DNA of 64,000 nucleotides from Tetrapyrgos nigripes (lineage: Eukaryota; Basidiomycota; Agaricomycetes; Agaricales; Campanellaceae): the NCBI GenBank assembly GCA_013368315.1, contig JAACJM010000110.1, positions 218,191 to 282,190 of the forward strand, given 5' to 3'. Of the stretch, positions 31,216-41,345 are shown in pieces. The notes below the pieces were generated by a model. It was not told the origin of the DNA. It searched no databases and worked only from the letters and a program-made list of their open reading frames with translations. The position numbers and the translations under genes were made by a program. Each line of letters opens with the position of its first letter. The stretch's first letter is position 1.

Positions 31216-32439
31216 ATGGCTCCCATTCACCTCGGTTTCATTGGCCTGTCCTCTCAAGGGTGGGCTGCGGGGACACTCGCTGTCCCTCTCTTCAAACCAG
31301 CTCTCACTTCCAAATACAGCGTCGTCGCAGTTACCACGAGTAATCCTGACTCAGCTGCAGAGAGTGCGAAGAAGTACTCTGAGCTTGGCTCTACCACTAC
31401 AGGCAAAGACATCAAGGTCAAGTCATACCATGGTGCAACGGGAGCTGAAGAAATCTCTGCAGACCCTGATGTGGATATGGTGGCCATGTCCATCAAAACG
31501 ATGCTGCACAGGGACGCTGCATTGAAGGTCATTGAGGCTGGAAAGGACTTGTTTTTGGAGTGGCCAGCTGGGAAGAGTGCCAAAGAGACAGAGGAATTGT
31601 ACGAGGCAGCAAAGAAGAAAGGTATCAAGACTGTCGTTGGGACACAGTTCTGCCAAGCCCTATTTGCCAGGAAGGTAAACATATAACTTCGATGATGTCA
31701 TTCGGTCATTCACATTTCTCTAGGTGAAGTCGCTTGTTGATGCTGGCAAGATTGGACGAATCCTGTCCTCCACACTAGTTAGTCTCCTCACCCTCTGCAT
31801 GTTAGATTTCACTCACTAACGTTTATCTAGTTCATATCATTCACCTCACCATTTGGCAAATACACACTCCCGGTTTATACGTATGTTTTGGACGACTCTA
31901 ATGGTGCTGGCCTAATTGACATTGGTGGAGGACATGCTTTAGAAATGCTGCAACACGTTCTTGGTCCGATCACCTCTCTCACAGCGACCACTCTCAATCA
32001 ACTCCCCAAAGCCATACTGCTTGATCCCAAAGACTTCACTCCCACTAAGGACCGAGTCCCTCAGACCATTCCCACTCAAGCCATCGTATCAGGTCTCCTC
32101 CAGAATGACGCTGCTTTCAACTTCCACATCCAGTCTGGCATAGCAAAAAATGGCGTTGCGTTTTTATGGTTGATTGACGGCAAGGAGGGAAATATCTGCG
32201 TTGAAGATCCCAGCAATATGGTCTCCACGTCCTTCGATCCGGATGTGTATCTGAATGGAGAGAAGATTGAATTGGAGAAGGACGGCGATGCGCTGGGCAC
32301 AGTTAGAAGAGTTTGGGATGCTTTTGCAGATGGGCAAGTTGGGGAGTATGCGACACTTGAAGATGCGTTGAGAAATAGGCGAGTGGTTGATGCTATTAAG
32401 GAAAGTGGGGCTACTGGGAAGAGAATCATTCTTCAGTGA
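31216..32439 (+). CDS. Gfo/Idh/MocA-family (Gal80-like) oxidoreductase
   Basis: Three exons: 31216-31674, 31724-31777, 31831-32439, with two short GT-AG introns, giving 373 residues. An upstream in-frame Met at 31099 is less likely, because MAPIHLGFIGLSSQGW starts the fold directly and a TATA box lies at 31158. Residues 5-16 form the Rossmann dinucleotide loop (LGFIGLSSQGW). The active-site tripeptide usually written EKP reads EWP (residues 115-117, LEWPAGK), so the usual catalytic Lys is absent, as in Gal80-type members that bind NAD(P) but may act as regulators. The C-terminal half has LIDIGGGHALEML. Cytosolic or nuclear; substrate unknown. A broken paralogue follows at 33953. Confidence 0.88.
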
Positions 32440-32482
32440 TCCATGTATGGATATAAAGTTTTTCCTGTATATTCCCTACCTG

Positions 32483-33683
32483 CATCAGTAAACTCCCAAA
32501 TTTATGGGCACATGGGTGCATAGGAGCCATGCCTGCCATATGCGCCCATGCAATATTCCTCTGATCCACCCCATACACTCTGCCAACGTTCCATACAGTC
32601 CCATACATAACGCTTTAGCGAGCGGTGCCAGGAGTTCCGAGACCAAGGTCACAATCACATGTATGGTTGAAGCAGACTTTGAAATGATTTTGGTTTCCGC
32701 CGTTCGCTGGCGTCTCTGCTTCACTCTCAAAAACCACCATGTCACCGCCCACTCAAGTCTTTCCAACCCATCCCCTTCTCTCACTTATTGCTGCCCAGTC
32801 TCCCTATGCTACTGGCTTGCTTTAGGTGAGTGTTCGTGTCATTTCAGTGACTGTAAGTAAGTAGAGTTGACTCCATGGTGCATCAGTGAGCGTCGTCATT
32901 GCAGACTCCCAGAGCGGCGCGACAGACATCCAGTGAGTATGTACTATCCGATTTTCTTAGAAGTTCCGAGTACTAAATTCTCTCTTCTGCCGACCACTCT
33001 GGCTATGGACGTAGTGTCGTTGCAGGCTACAGAGGCAAGGGGTTGATCTGGGAAGGAGGGAAGGAATAGACTGAGTTGTTATGTTTTGCCCCTCCTGTCA
33101 GTGTACTCAGCTCTGATCATTAGCAATGAAGAGTAGGTGGATGTGCCGCCAATGTGACAAGTATGTATCATATACTTCAGTGTATATCCATGGACTCACG
33201 GCAGTTGTTGTTATTCAGGATTCTTTGTATTGTTCGCCTCTGAGTATGAGTCTGCTCTGGTGAGTCTTTCTCTTCTCTTCCTTGTAGACTGTATGCTCAA
33301 CATATCCACATCATTGTTCTTACAGTTCCGTTCATTGCTGTGAGCTCCTCTTGTCTGCATACATGTAGATTATACATGTATATGTATATGTATATACAGC
33401 ATTGCACTAGATAGAGCTATAAGTAATGTGAATATATTACTTTTTTCCCTATTTTGTATGCACTGAGGCATATGGAATGTATGGAGGTGTATGGATGGTG
33501 CAGAAAGCAAGGAATTTTGAGGTGCATGGGGCGTATGGGGCAGATTAGCCGATGCCATACATGTGTATGGGACTTACGCAGGCCCCCCAATTCCCATGCA
33601 CCCCCATACATGTATGGCGGCCGCATGGGCGTATGGCACCATACGCGCCCATGCACTCCATATGCCTGGGGAATTTCCTGATG
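32483..33683. mobile_element. 1.2 kb element with CATCAG ends
   Basis: The left end CATCAGTAAACTCCCAAATT and the inverse of the right end, CATCAGGAAATTCCCCAGGC, agree at 14 of 20. TG stands on both sides (32481-32482, 33684-33685). Subterminal words GCATGGG and CATATGG/CCATAC occur many times in both orientations (32500-32610, 33465-33665). No gene inside. It sits between the oxidoreductase gene and its truncated copy. Confidence 0.6.
33372..33398. repeat. AT-rich microsatellite
   Basis: TATACATGTATATGTATATG repeated, about 27 bases. Confidence 0.7.
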
Positions 33684-33952
33684 TGACCCGCAATCATGTA
33701 CAACAATAGACAACAATTCAGAAACTGTGTTGCAACTTTGACGTTAGTGGCCCTAAAGACGCGTGAGCACTTGCCGTATAGTACCATAGTTTGGATTGGC
33801 TAATTTTGTGAGTGAGGCTTGTTGACCAAAACTTGCAGAGCGATAGTATGCAATCGCTGCCTCGCCGATCTTTAAGGGATTTCTCCTCGGTCACCAATCA
33901 ATCACCGACGCTCTCGGCATAAAAACTCAACCTCCATACTTGCTTCGGCTAT

Positions 33953-34413
33953 ATGTCACCTATCCATCTCGGTTTCATTGGTCTGTCCTCTCAAGGATGG
34001 GCCTCAATGACACTCGCTCTCCCTCTCTTCGAACCGACTCTCTCCTCCAAATACCACCTCGTCCCAGCGTCGACGAGTAATCCCGATTCAGCTGCAGCAA
34101 GTGCGAAGAAGTATTCCGAGCTTGGATCAGCTGCTAGAGGCAAGGAAATAAAGGTCAAGGCATAACATGGTGCGACCAGTGCCGCACAGATTTCTGCAGA
34201 CCCTGATGTCGATATGGTGGCCGTATCCATCAGGACGATGTCGCACAAGGACGCTGCGCTGCAGGTTATAGAGGCCAGTGGAAAGTATTTGTTCTTGGAG
34301 TGGCCAGTGGGGAAGAATGCCAAGGAGACAGAAGAACTGTATGAGGCGGTGAAGAAGAAAGGTGTCAAGACTATGATTGGGACGCAGTTCTGCCAAACTC
34401 CGTTTGCCAAAAA
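33953..34413 (+). pseudogene. Truncated paralogue of the Gal80-like oxidoreductase
   Basis: It aligns with exon 1 of the gene at 31216 from MSPIHLGFIGLSSQGW to FAKK followed by GTGAGC, the same intron position. Tyr-71 of the intact copy is replaced by TAA (34163-34165). Downstream text still reads ISADPDVDMVAVSI, LEWPVGKNAKET and GTQFCQTPFAKK. Exons 2 and 3 are missing; the following 34414-34700 shows no similarity. A TATA-like CATAAAAA stands near 33918. This is a tandem duplicate that lost its 3' half and took a stop. Confidence 0.88.
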
Positions 34414-34944
34414 GGTGAGCGTCGGAGCGATGCATCGCATGATGTCGACCCACGCGACTTGTCACAGTGTGTGACGGGAAAGGACTCCACGTCACCACCA
34501 CCCATCAACAGACCCTGGATCACCGCTATCCATACCCGAAGTCGTGTCTTTGTTAGCCTAGTATCAATGACTCCCAAAACGATGTTGGCGGGACACATCA
34601 TCCTTCAGCTTTCTTCCAAAGCAACATCGTTTGGACACTCAAGCTCGCAAAGTCAGGCGTGCCTTCCATATAGTCTACGCAATTCATTTCAATCATAATT
34701 TTGCTCACAATCACGTCTGTCTTACGATTCCCTTGGACGAGTGTCCAAAAAACCAAGGAAAACAATGAAGATAATTGCAACACTACTCTACCGGTTCCCA
34801 GACTGCCAGTCCCAGAGACTACCCAGCATCCTTCAAATCATTCCCATGCCACAGCCCGTTCTGCCCAAGTCTGTTCTAAATAGTCGCTAGGGAAACAAAG
34901 CGCCATGACGGAGTCTTTGAGATTAACGACTATTGACAATATAA
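34414..34944. other. Spacer after the truncated paralogue
   Basis: No continuation of the oxidoreductase and no other gene recognised. Confidence 0.4.
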
Positions 34945-35751
34945 TCAGCAGGAAGATATCTCCACAATGAGGATAACCAGACTCACCAAAAGCAAGATAT
35001 ATAATGTAGGATGCTTCACCGAAAGCCTCAAAGCGAACGCAGATGGACCGAGTGCGCTAGCTGCCATCGTAGGTTTTGTCATCCAAAAACCGAACCATCG
35101 AAATATTTCCAGAACCAGCAGCTTCGAGGCCATCTGGCTCCATCCAGGGTACAAGTAGTATCCGTCAATCGCCACCGTGAGTTTGGTGAGGAGTGCACAA
35201 TGTGTTGGCGTTGCTACGATGTTGAGGTCATTTGGGCGTTCGGATTTTGTATGGGTGACTGGTGTGACAAGTGTGACGAGCATGACAGTCAAAACGTCGG
35301 GATTTTGACGATGACGACGACGACGATTATGAGGAATGGTGAATCCAGAGATACATAGAAGAGCGTAAAGATTGCCCTGTGTCGGAGCCTGAAGCCTTGA
35401 AGTAAAGATTTGCACATCGATGCCGTGTTCATTGTCCGAAGGCGAAGGTGAAGAGACTTGATCGTTGCCTCGTTGTTGCCTGAACTTCTGACCCGTATCT
35501 CGAAACGTCCAGATGCTGAAGTAGGAGCGGAAGAAATGCCTATCCCCAGCAACAATACCCTGATCAGCCTTCCAATTCTCCAGGGCAAGGGAGAAGGCTT
35601 TGTCGCTGCTAGAGCGGGCAACATGGGAAACGAGTGAAGACATCCATTGACCTGAGTGTAGGCAAAGGAATTGAGTAGGGAGCGTTGGGCGGGGACGTAA
35701 GGGGGCGTAGGGAGTATGCATATGTGGGACATTGTGGGTTGGGCGACGCAT
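34945..35751 (-). CDS. Possible hypothetical protein with C-terminal hydrophobic segment
   Basis: A 268-codon frame is open on the minus strand, the longest unexplained one in this part. Its middle (SHVARSSSDKAFSLALENWK, then HFFRSYFSIWTFRD) looks protein-like, and the end has a hydrophobic stretch (LYILLLVSLVILIVEI) that could be a membrane anchor. I recognise no family. The true gene may have introns, for example one near 35530-35580, and further 5' exons toward 36000. Confidence 0.3.
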   Translation of the reverse strand: MRRPTHNVPHMHTPYAPLRPRPTLPTQFLCLHSGQWMSSLVSHVARSSSDKAFSLALENWKADQGIVAGDRHFFRSYFSIWTFRDTGQKFRQQRGNDQVSSPSPSDNEHGIDVQIFTSRLQAPTQGNLYALLCISGFTIPHNRRRRHRQNPDVLTVMLVTLVTPVTHTKSERPNDLNIVATPTHCALLTKLTVAIDGYYLYPGWSQMASKLLVLEIFRWFGFWMTKPTMAASALGPSAFALRLSVKHPTLYILLLVSLVILIVEISSC

Positions 35752-37425
35752 CTGAACGAAAAGGGAGAAAAGAAGTGATTATTATGTATTTGTTGTCGCA
35801 GGTATCGTTAAATGATATCGAGGGAAAAAAGGAACAAAGGGGCAAACTCGAAAGAACAAAACCGACACTAAAACGCAAAAAAAGATGAACGGAAATGTAC
35901 CTGAAGTATCATCTCTCATACCCACTACCACTACGTTCTCCTTCATCATCACATCCTTCTTCACCATCACCTCTATGTCCAAAAACCAACGAAAATGTCT
36001 TGACATTATCGTCCCCAGTCCCGATCATCTCCTTTACACACACCCAAACCCGTCCTTTGATCATTCCCCTCGTCAACCGGTGCTCCGAGTCGTTCGGTTG
36101 GTTTGGCTTGGGCTGCAATCCGGAGAAAACCCTTTTCGCGAGCGTGATTTCTTTGGTGAAGGTGGAGAAGGGCAGAGGGTTGAGAGTTGGACGGAAGAAG
36201 TGGTGGGCACGTAAGAAAGTGTGCGTTTAGAGAAGAGGAAAAGCATTTTGAGTCATTCTCGTCGTCTGCTGCTGCCCTTTCTGCGGCTTTTTGCTCTCTC
36301 CAAACCAGCTTTGGAACTGTCCAGACTCTTGTGGGTCCTCAATCAACTCCGACACTGTATGAGCTGGTACCGACGGTACGAGAGCGAACGGGTGAGGGGT
36401 CAGCATGTCTAGTTCATTGGATGTATTCAATGAATTTGTGCGTAGATGGGGTTGGCAGCAAAAGAGCGATTCGGAGAGTTTACGTTCAACGTTCGCAAGT
36501 CTTGAGGTGGGTATGGATGGTAGGGAGGTTGCTTCAGTGTCTAGATATGTAGAATGAAAAGAAGACAGAAAACACGAAAAAAGAACAAATCGTTAGTTAT
36601 TGTCAAAAAAAAAAGTATGAGACAACTGACCTCGGCGTCAAAGTGAAGGTAGTACACCGAGGAAAGTGACCAGACGTGTGTACAAGCTGATCAAATATTG
36701 AATGGCTTTGGGCGACGTCGAGAAAGCCAGGCAATGTCGCGGCGAATTCCAAATTTGGCGGTCACATGCCTGCCATGCACATTGCCAAGCGGCATAGCCC
36801 GCTACCTCGGAAGTTATCGCCGTTGCCAGTGAGCAGCTGCCCAGCGCCTAAGTCTGAGTGTTAGGCCCCCCTCTAACCCTAATCAAGGTGGTTTGAAAAC
36901 TATTGTACTCAATAGGCTCGTTCCAACCCCTTCTGATTGGCAGGAGTTGTTTGCGGCACTTTATTGTTGTTGACGACTTGACGTGCCTTCACTCGGAGAA
37001 GCCGACCTTCTAGCAGCTTTGCCTCCGTCGTTCCCTTCTTCTGGCTGCCTCAGCCCACTCGGCATATGCCACTCAACATCTTTGCTTGGTCATAATTCTG
37101 CTGCTGGACGTAATCCTCAAGTGATACCGGTAAACTTTCAAGCTTTCAGAAATTTCAAGCCTCGACACAATTGAAGCAAGATCTATGAAAGATCGCTGGG
37201 CGCTACTCGTCTGGGTCATCCGGGTGTCTCAAATGAATGTTCGTTACTTCTAAGGATCATAACAATCCTTCTAAGTAGTTCTTGCCGCTTTGTGTATACC
37301 TATCCATCATCCTCAACGTCTCTTTCAGTGCCGGCATTGAACTTATACCCCTATTACAAGGCCGGCAGTCCTTTGCCCCAGACAGACACCTCCCTGTTCG
37401 TCTCTCTCTATGAGAATAGGGGTCC
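35752..37425. other. Gene-poor stretch
   Basis: Short frames on both strands at 35885-36552 overlap each other and show no motifs; they may include 5' exons of the minus-strand frame at 34945. No transposon end or RNA gene recognised. Confidence 0.35.
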
Positions 37426-37680
37426 CTCAAAACATGCATTCTCCCTCCTTCCGCATGCTCTAGTCTTGCCTCAGCAACGAGTCTCAACGACACCGTCACT
37501 AGGTCAAATGCATACTCTCAAAACATGCGTCCTCCCGCCTTCCGCATGCTCTAGTCTCGCCTCAGCAATGAGTCTCAACGACACATTCACCGAGTCAAAA
37601 ACGTACCTTCAAAACGTGCATCCTCCCACCTTCCGCATGGACTCGCATTGCCTCAACCATGAGGACGTCTTTACAGCTGT
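37426..37680. repeat. Tandem repeat, about 2.8 copies of 91 bases
   Basis: Units begin CTCAAAACATGC at 37426, 37517 and (as TTCAAAACGTGC) 37608. Each contains CCGCATGCTCTAGTC and GAGTCTCAACGACA. Copies differ by about one base in ten. It lies about 0.6 kb upstream of the HET gene. Confidence 0.85.
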
Positions 37681-38135
37681 CATCGGGCCAGAGTCCAGAC
37701 TGATCGAGGGTACTGGAATTCGTTGTTTGGGGAGTGGTGTTGAAAGGATTCTTGAGGTCGTAAGTGGGTATAAGCCTTAAGGGGGTTAAGTAAAGAAGAG
37801 AGATAGTGTGGAAATGGTCGCGTGGATGAGCATCTACGGTCATGAATTATGATTGGGAGGAGTGGGGATTTTAATGAAGCTCCGGGGTGATGATATGCCA
37901 GCATGGTTGACGCTGGAAGACATACCTCATCCGAATTGGTGAAGGTTACTGTAGCTGGGCGAGGACAAATACAGGATTGTATTATTGGCTGAAGAAGTGT
38001 AGTGACTGATCATCATGATGAAAAGCTGTTAGAACCGTGTAATCAATGCCATGGCACTCATGAATTATATTGACAATTCGTTCAGCTGTAGCTATGCTGA
38101 CAGCTCTGGTGATCGTGCGGCGCCTATGAACAGTG

Positions 38136-38141
38136 TATAAA
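38136..38141 (+). promoter_or_regulatory. TATA box of the HET-domain gene
   Basis: TATAAA in GTGTATAAAGGCC, about 60 bases before the predicted leader intron and 136 before the ATG. Confidence 0.55.
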
Positions 38142-38199
38142 GGCCTAAGCTGTGGTTCAACTGAGCTTTCTCAACAGATTGTCCTGAACCCTCACTTCA

Positions 38200-38251
38200 G
38201 TAAGTACTTGACACTCTTTCCTCGGGATTTTTTTAACCCTTCGTTTTTCAG
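38200..38251 (+). promoter_or_regulatory. Intron in the 5' leader of the HET gene
   Basis: GTAAGTACTTGACAC ... CGTTTTTCAG, 52 bases with good donor and acceptor. Splicing removes in-frame upstream codons and leaves the ATG at 38277 as the first good start. Confidence 0.6.
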
Positions 38252-38276
38252 GTCAACTCTCGATATTTCCTCCGTT

Positions 38277-40355
38277 ATGCGTCTCTTAAACACGAAAAAC
38301 TTCACAGTCAAGCAGTTCTTCACTGATATTCCACGCTATGCGATCCTCTCACACACTTGGGAGCAGTCGGGCGAGGTTACCTTTCAGGATATCCAGAACC
38401 TCGACGTCGCCCGATCCAAAGCTGGCTGGTGTAAAGTCGAGAACGCTTGTGCCCGTGCTCGTCGCTATCGTTTCGATTGGATCTGGATCGACTCATGTTG
38501 TATCAACAAGGAAAGCAGTGCCGAGCTCTCCGAGGCGCTCAACTCGATGTACCAATATTACGAGGACGCAGCGATGTGTTACGTCTACCTATCTGACGTC
38601 TCTGGAGAGTATCATCCTAGAAATGCAAAATCCAACTTCAGAGATAGTAGATGGTTCAGGAGGGGCTGGACACTTCAGGAGTTGCTCGCTCCTGAATATG
38701 TTGTATTTTTGGATAAGGGCTGGGAAAGGATTGGGACCAGACGGAGCTTGCGGGATGTAGTGTCAGCGGTTACTGGCATCCCAGTAGATGTGTTCGAGGG
38801 ACGGATTATTGACGAATATAGTGTCGCTCAGAGGATGTCATGGGCAGCGTTTCGAGAGACTACGAGGCCGGAGGACCAAGCATATTGTTTGTTGGGGGTT
38901 TTTGGTGTCAGTATGTCGCCGATCTATGGGGAGGGTGGGGTCAAAGCGTTCATGCGGCTACAGCAGGAGATTATCAGGATTTCCGATGATCGCAGCATCT
39001 TTGCTTGGGTTGCGTCACCGCCCACGAAGGAGGAGCTGAAAAAAAAGCTGCGGCAGAATGGTCCCCCGGCCAAAGCCGAGACAAGGGGTTTGCTAGCTCG
39101 ATCACCCTATGAATTTAGGATGTCAGGCGACGTGCAGGCTTCAAATGTGGAATTCATCGGCATCAAATCATCCTATTCCTTCAATAACAACGGCCTGCAT
39201 ATCCACCTTCCTTTCAATCCCATCCCTTCCAGTTCCAAGCACTCTGGCGAACCCATCTTTGGCGAACCCATCTTCCTTGCACACCTACTCTGCCAGTCCA
39301 CGAGAGGCGGTAGCCACTTGACCATTTATCTCCAAAAGACAAGTGGACATCAGTACGTACGGTGTTATCCAGACGAAATATTCTTGATGACCTCACTGCC
39401 GCCAATGGATGACGTTCGGGAGCTCACCGTCACAGAGCGTCTCGTCACAGGGCGCAGGGTCCGAGCCTCGAATACATCCTGGTCGACATCGCAGTACGAA
39501 GTTGAACTTCTTCCATCAGCTTGGGACTTCTTTCATCAGGAAGAAGTCTTTCGTTTAAGCAAGATCTCTCGCATCGACGAACATACAGTATCTCTACCTT
39601 CGGAACTTCGGTTTGTTCAGTACCTGTCTCAGAAGACTGGAGATTATTTCCGCATCGCCCGTGAAAATGGCCGGCCTTCCCTGTCAACTCATTATAGGTC
39701 GATCGGAGGTTCCATTCCAGGAGATACACTTCTAGGGGAACTGGACAGCGGAAACTACATAATGATTACGTCTGAGAAGAGAGGAGATTCGCAGGAGAAG
39801 ATAGATGTTGGTTATCTTGCAAAAGATGACCCAGAAATTCACCTCTGGACTGGTCCATTGCGACTCCCTGATTTGGGCGTAATAGTTCATTCCATGTTGA
39901 GCAGAGAAGGCTACGATGAGCATCTCGAGTTCCAAGGGATCTTTCCACCTGATCCCTTTGGTAGGATTACTCAAGATATGGCCTATGCTACCGTCTTCCG
40001 ACCACATTCCGATGATCCGAAGGAATGCAGTCATCCTACGTTCCGCCTACTTACATACCGATGGGATGTTTCACCGTTCCAGTCATATATATTTCACGTC
40101 GCATTTGGGCTCCAAGGATCTTCGGTTTGGACTGATCTTGTTGTACAAGACTCTTACTCTCACGAAACTTCTGAAAATGTTTGGAAATCCTATCTCGACT
40201 TTGGGTCAAGGGCCAGGAAGCGATTGAAGGGCGAAGGGTTTGCGGAGACCGAGCATCCGTACTACTACACTGAGGTTGTGACTGCTGAGATTAAGAGGAC
40301 TGAAAATCTGCAGCTGGGGGATTACTCATTGCGGATGTACCTGAAGGGTAGATAA
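38277..40355 (+). CDS. HET-domain protein (heterokaryon-incompatibility type)
   Basis: Intronless coding part of 692 residues from the Met of MRLLNTKNF; the frame is open further up to 38133, but that part spans the leader intron. The HET blocks are complete: YAILSHTWEQ (about 21-30), WIWIDSCCINKES, then the cluster ALNSMYQYYEDAAMCYVYLSDV, and RWFRRGWTLQELLAP with VVFLDKGWERIG. After the HET domain comes the region common in such proteins: RPEDQAYCLLGVFGVSMSPIYGEGG, DDRSIFAW and SPYEFRMSGD (DUF8212-like). HET domains act in programmed cell death after non-self recognition in fungi, linked to TIR-like folds. No NACHT, WD40 or TPR part is fused here, and the partner is unknown. Confidence 0.92.
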   Translation: MRLLNTKNFTVKQFFTDIPRYAILSHTWEQSGEVTFQDIQNLDVARSKAGWCKVENACARARRYRFDWIWIDSCCINKESSAELSEALNSMYQYYEDAAMCYVYLSDVSGEYHPRNAKSNFRDSRWFRRGWTLQELLAPEYVVFLDKGWERIGTRRSLRDVVSAVTGIPVDVFEGRIIDEYSVAQRMSWAAFRETTRPEDQAYCLLGVFGVSMSPIYGEGGVKAFMRLQQEIIRISDDRSIFAWVASPPTKEELKKKLRQNGPPAKAETRGLLARSPYEFRMSGDVQASNVEFIGIKSSYSFNNNGLHIHLPFNPIPSSSKHSGEPIFGEPIFLAHLLCQSTRGGSHLTIYLQKTSGHQYVRCYPDEIFLMTSLPPMDDVRELTVTERLVTGRRVRASNTSWSTSQYEVELLPSAWDFFHQEEVFRLSKISRIDEHTVSLPSELRFVQYLSQKTGDYFRIARENGRPSLSTHYRSIGGSIPGDTLLGELDSGNYIMITSEKRGDSQEKIDVGYLAKDDPEIHLWTGPLRLPDLGVIVHSMLSREGYDEHLEFQGIFPPDPFGRITQDMAYATVFRPHSDDPKECSHPTFRLLTYRWDVSPFQSYIFHVAFGLQGSSVWTDLVVQDSYSHETSENVWKSYLDFGSRARKRLKGEGFAETEHPYYYTEVVTAEIKRTENLQLGDYSLRMYLKGR

Positions 40356-40441
40356 ATTTCTGGCAATATATATTTATTCTGATGACGCATTCCCCACGTG
40401 TTGACGCTCTCTTTTGTCGTCGTTCCCCCCTCCCCCCAAAA

Positions 40442-40960
40442 ATGGCAGACACCCCGCTATTTATCCCCCCACTAATGACTCCAACTCCCTCTGACGGCTC
40501 CCATGGCCACGGCTGCTCTCACTCTCACTCTCATTCCACGCACGCTTTGCCTTGGGTTGGTCCCGCATCTTCTCTACCCCCTCAAGCCTATCATCCATCC
40601 AATCGGTGGGCACCATCCAGTCCCATGCCAGCTCAACCCAGTTTTGTACCCCCCCTGAGGCGAGGGATCATGTTCCTCCTGGCGTTACACCTGGAAGTGG
40701 GGGGACACCTTTACCGTCTAATGTCAATGTAGAGTTTATGGGCGCCTACACTGTTTGCGGGTAGTACTTCGTTGCCTGCTGGAGGAGGTGGAATGGGTGG
40801 TGGGATGGGAGGTGGATACCCTGGGATGACGCCTTTTCAAGAGCCTATGTCGTCCCCCTGGTCTACACCTGGAATGGCACCTGGGATGGGAATGGGTGGC
40901 GTCATTGGGGTTGTCGTCGGGTCGTCCAACGAACTTGGCGTTAACATCGGCATTCGTTGA
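40442..40960 (+). pseudogene. Pro/Gly/His-rich protein fragment
   Basis: Starts MADTPLFIPPLMTPTPSD with a His/Ser run (HGHGCSHSHSHSTH), goes on with Pro-rich text to PSFVPP near 40660, shifts frame, and resumes as a Gly/Met-rich part (MPAGGGGMGGGMGGGYPGMT) until TGA at 40960. The opening resembles a hypothetical protein seen in basidiomycetes, but with only low-complexity remains I cannot name it. The one-base shifts and absent C-terminus suggest a truncated copy. Confidence 0.4.
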
Positions 40961-41345
40961 CTACAGTGGTCAAGCTAGTTGGTATCACCAATGACGGTGT
41001 CAGGGTTCCATCAGGAAAGACCCAATCTGCGAATTTGGTCTAAATTGGTCAGAAATCGTCAGATTGGAGCAAAATGCGTCGAAATACAATCAATTCTACG
41101 ATAATGTAAAATTTGATCCACTTCCATCAGCCCCCCCTTGCATTGGAAAAAAAAATTGCCGAATATTGACCATTAACAGTCATATATGCGAGTAATACTC
41201 TTTGGATATTACTCCATCTTACAGCCTATTTCAGACAATATCATGGTTAGAGCATACATATATTCATTTCGTACTCATACACATAGAGGACGGGCATAGT
41301 AAGAACATAGATCGCATACTTGATAGACTCGGCTGAGCCGCAACC
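40961..41345. other. Spacer, 3' side of the DUF6532 gene
   Basis: AT-rich; no gene, no inverted partner of the region right of the Plavaka gene found. Confidence 0.4.

Noticed and set aside
31254..31682. 142-codon minus-strand frame
   Set aside because: Antisense of exon 1 of the Gal80-like gene; the same happens at the paralogue (33991-34440).
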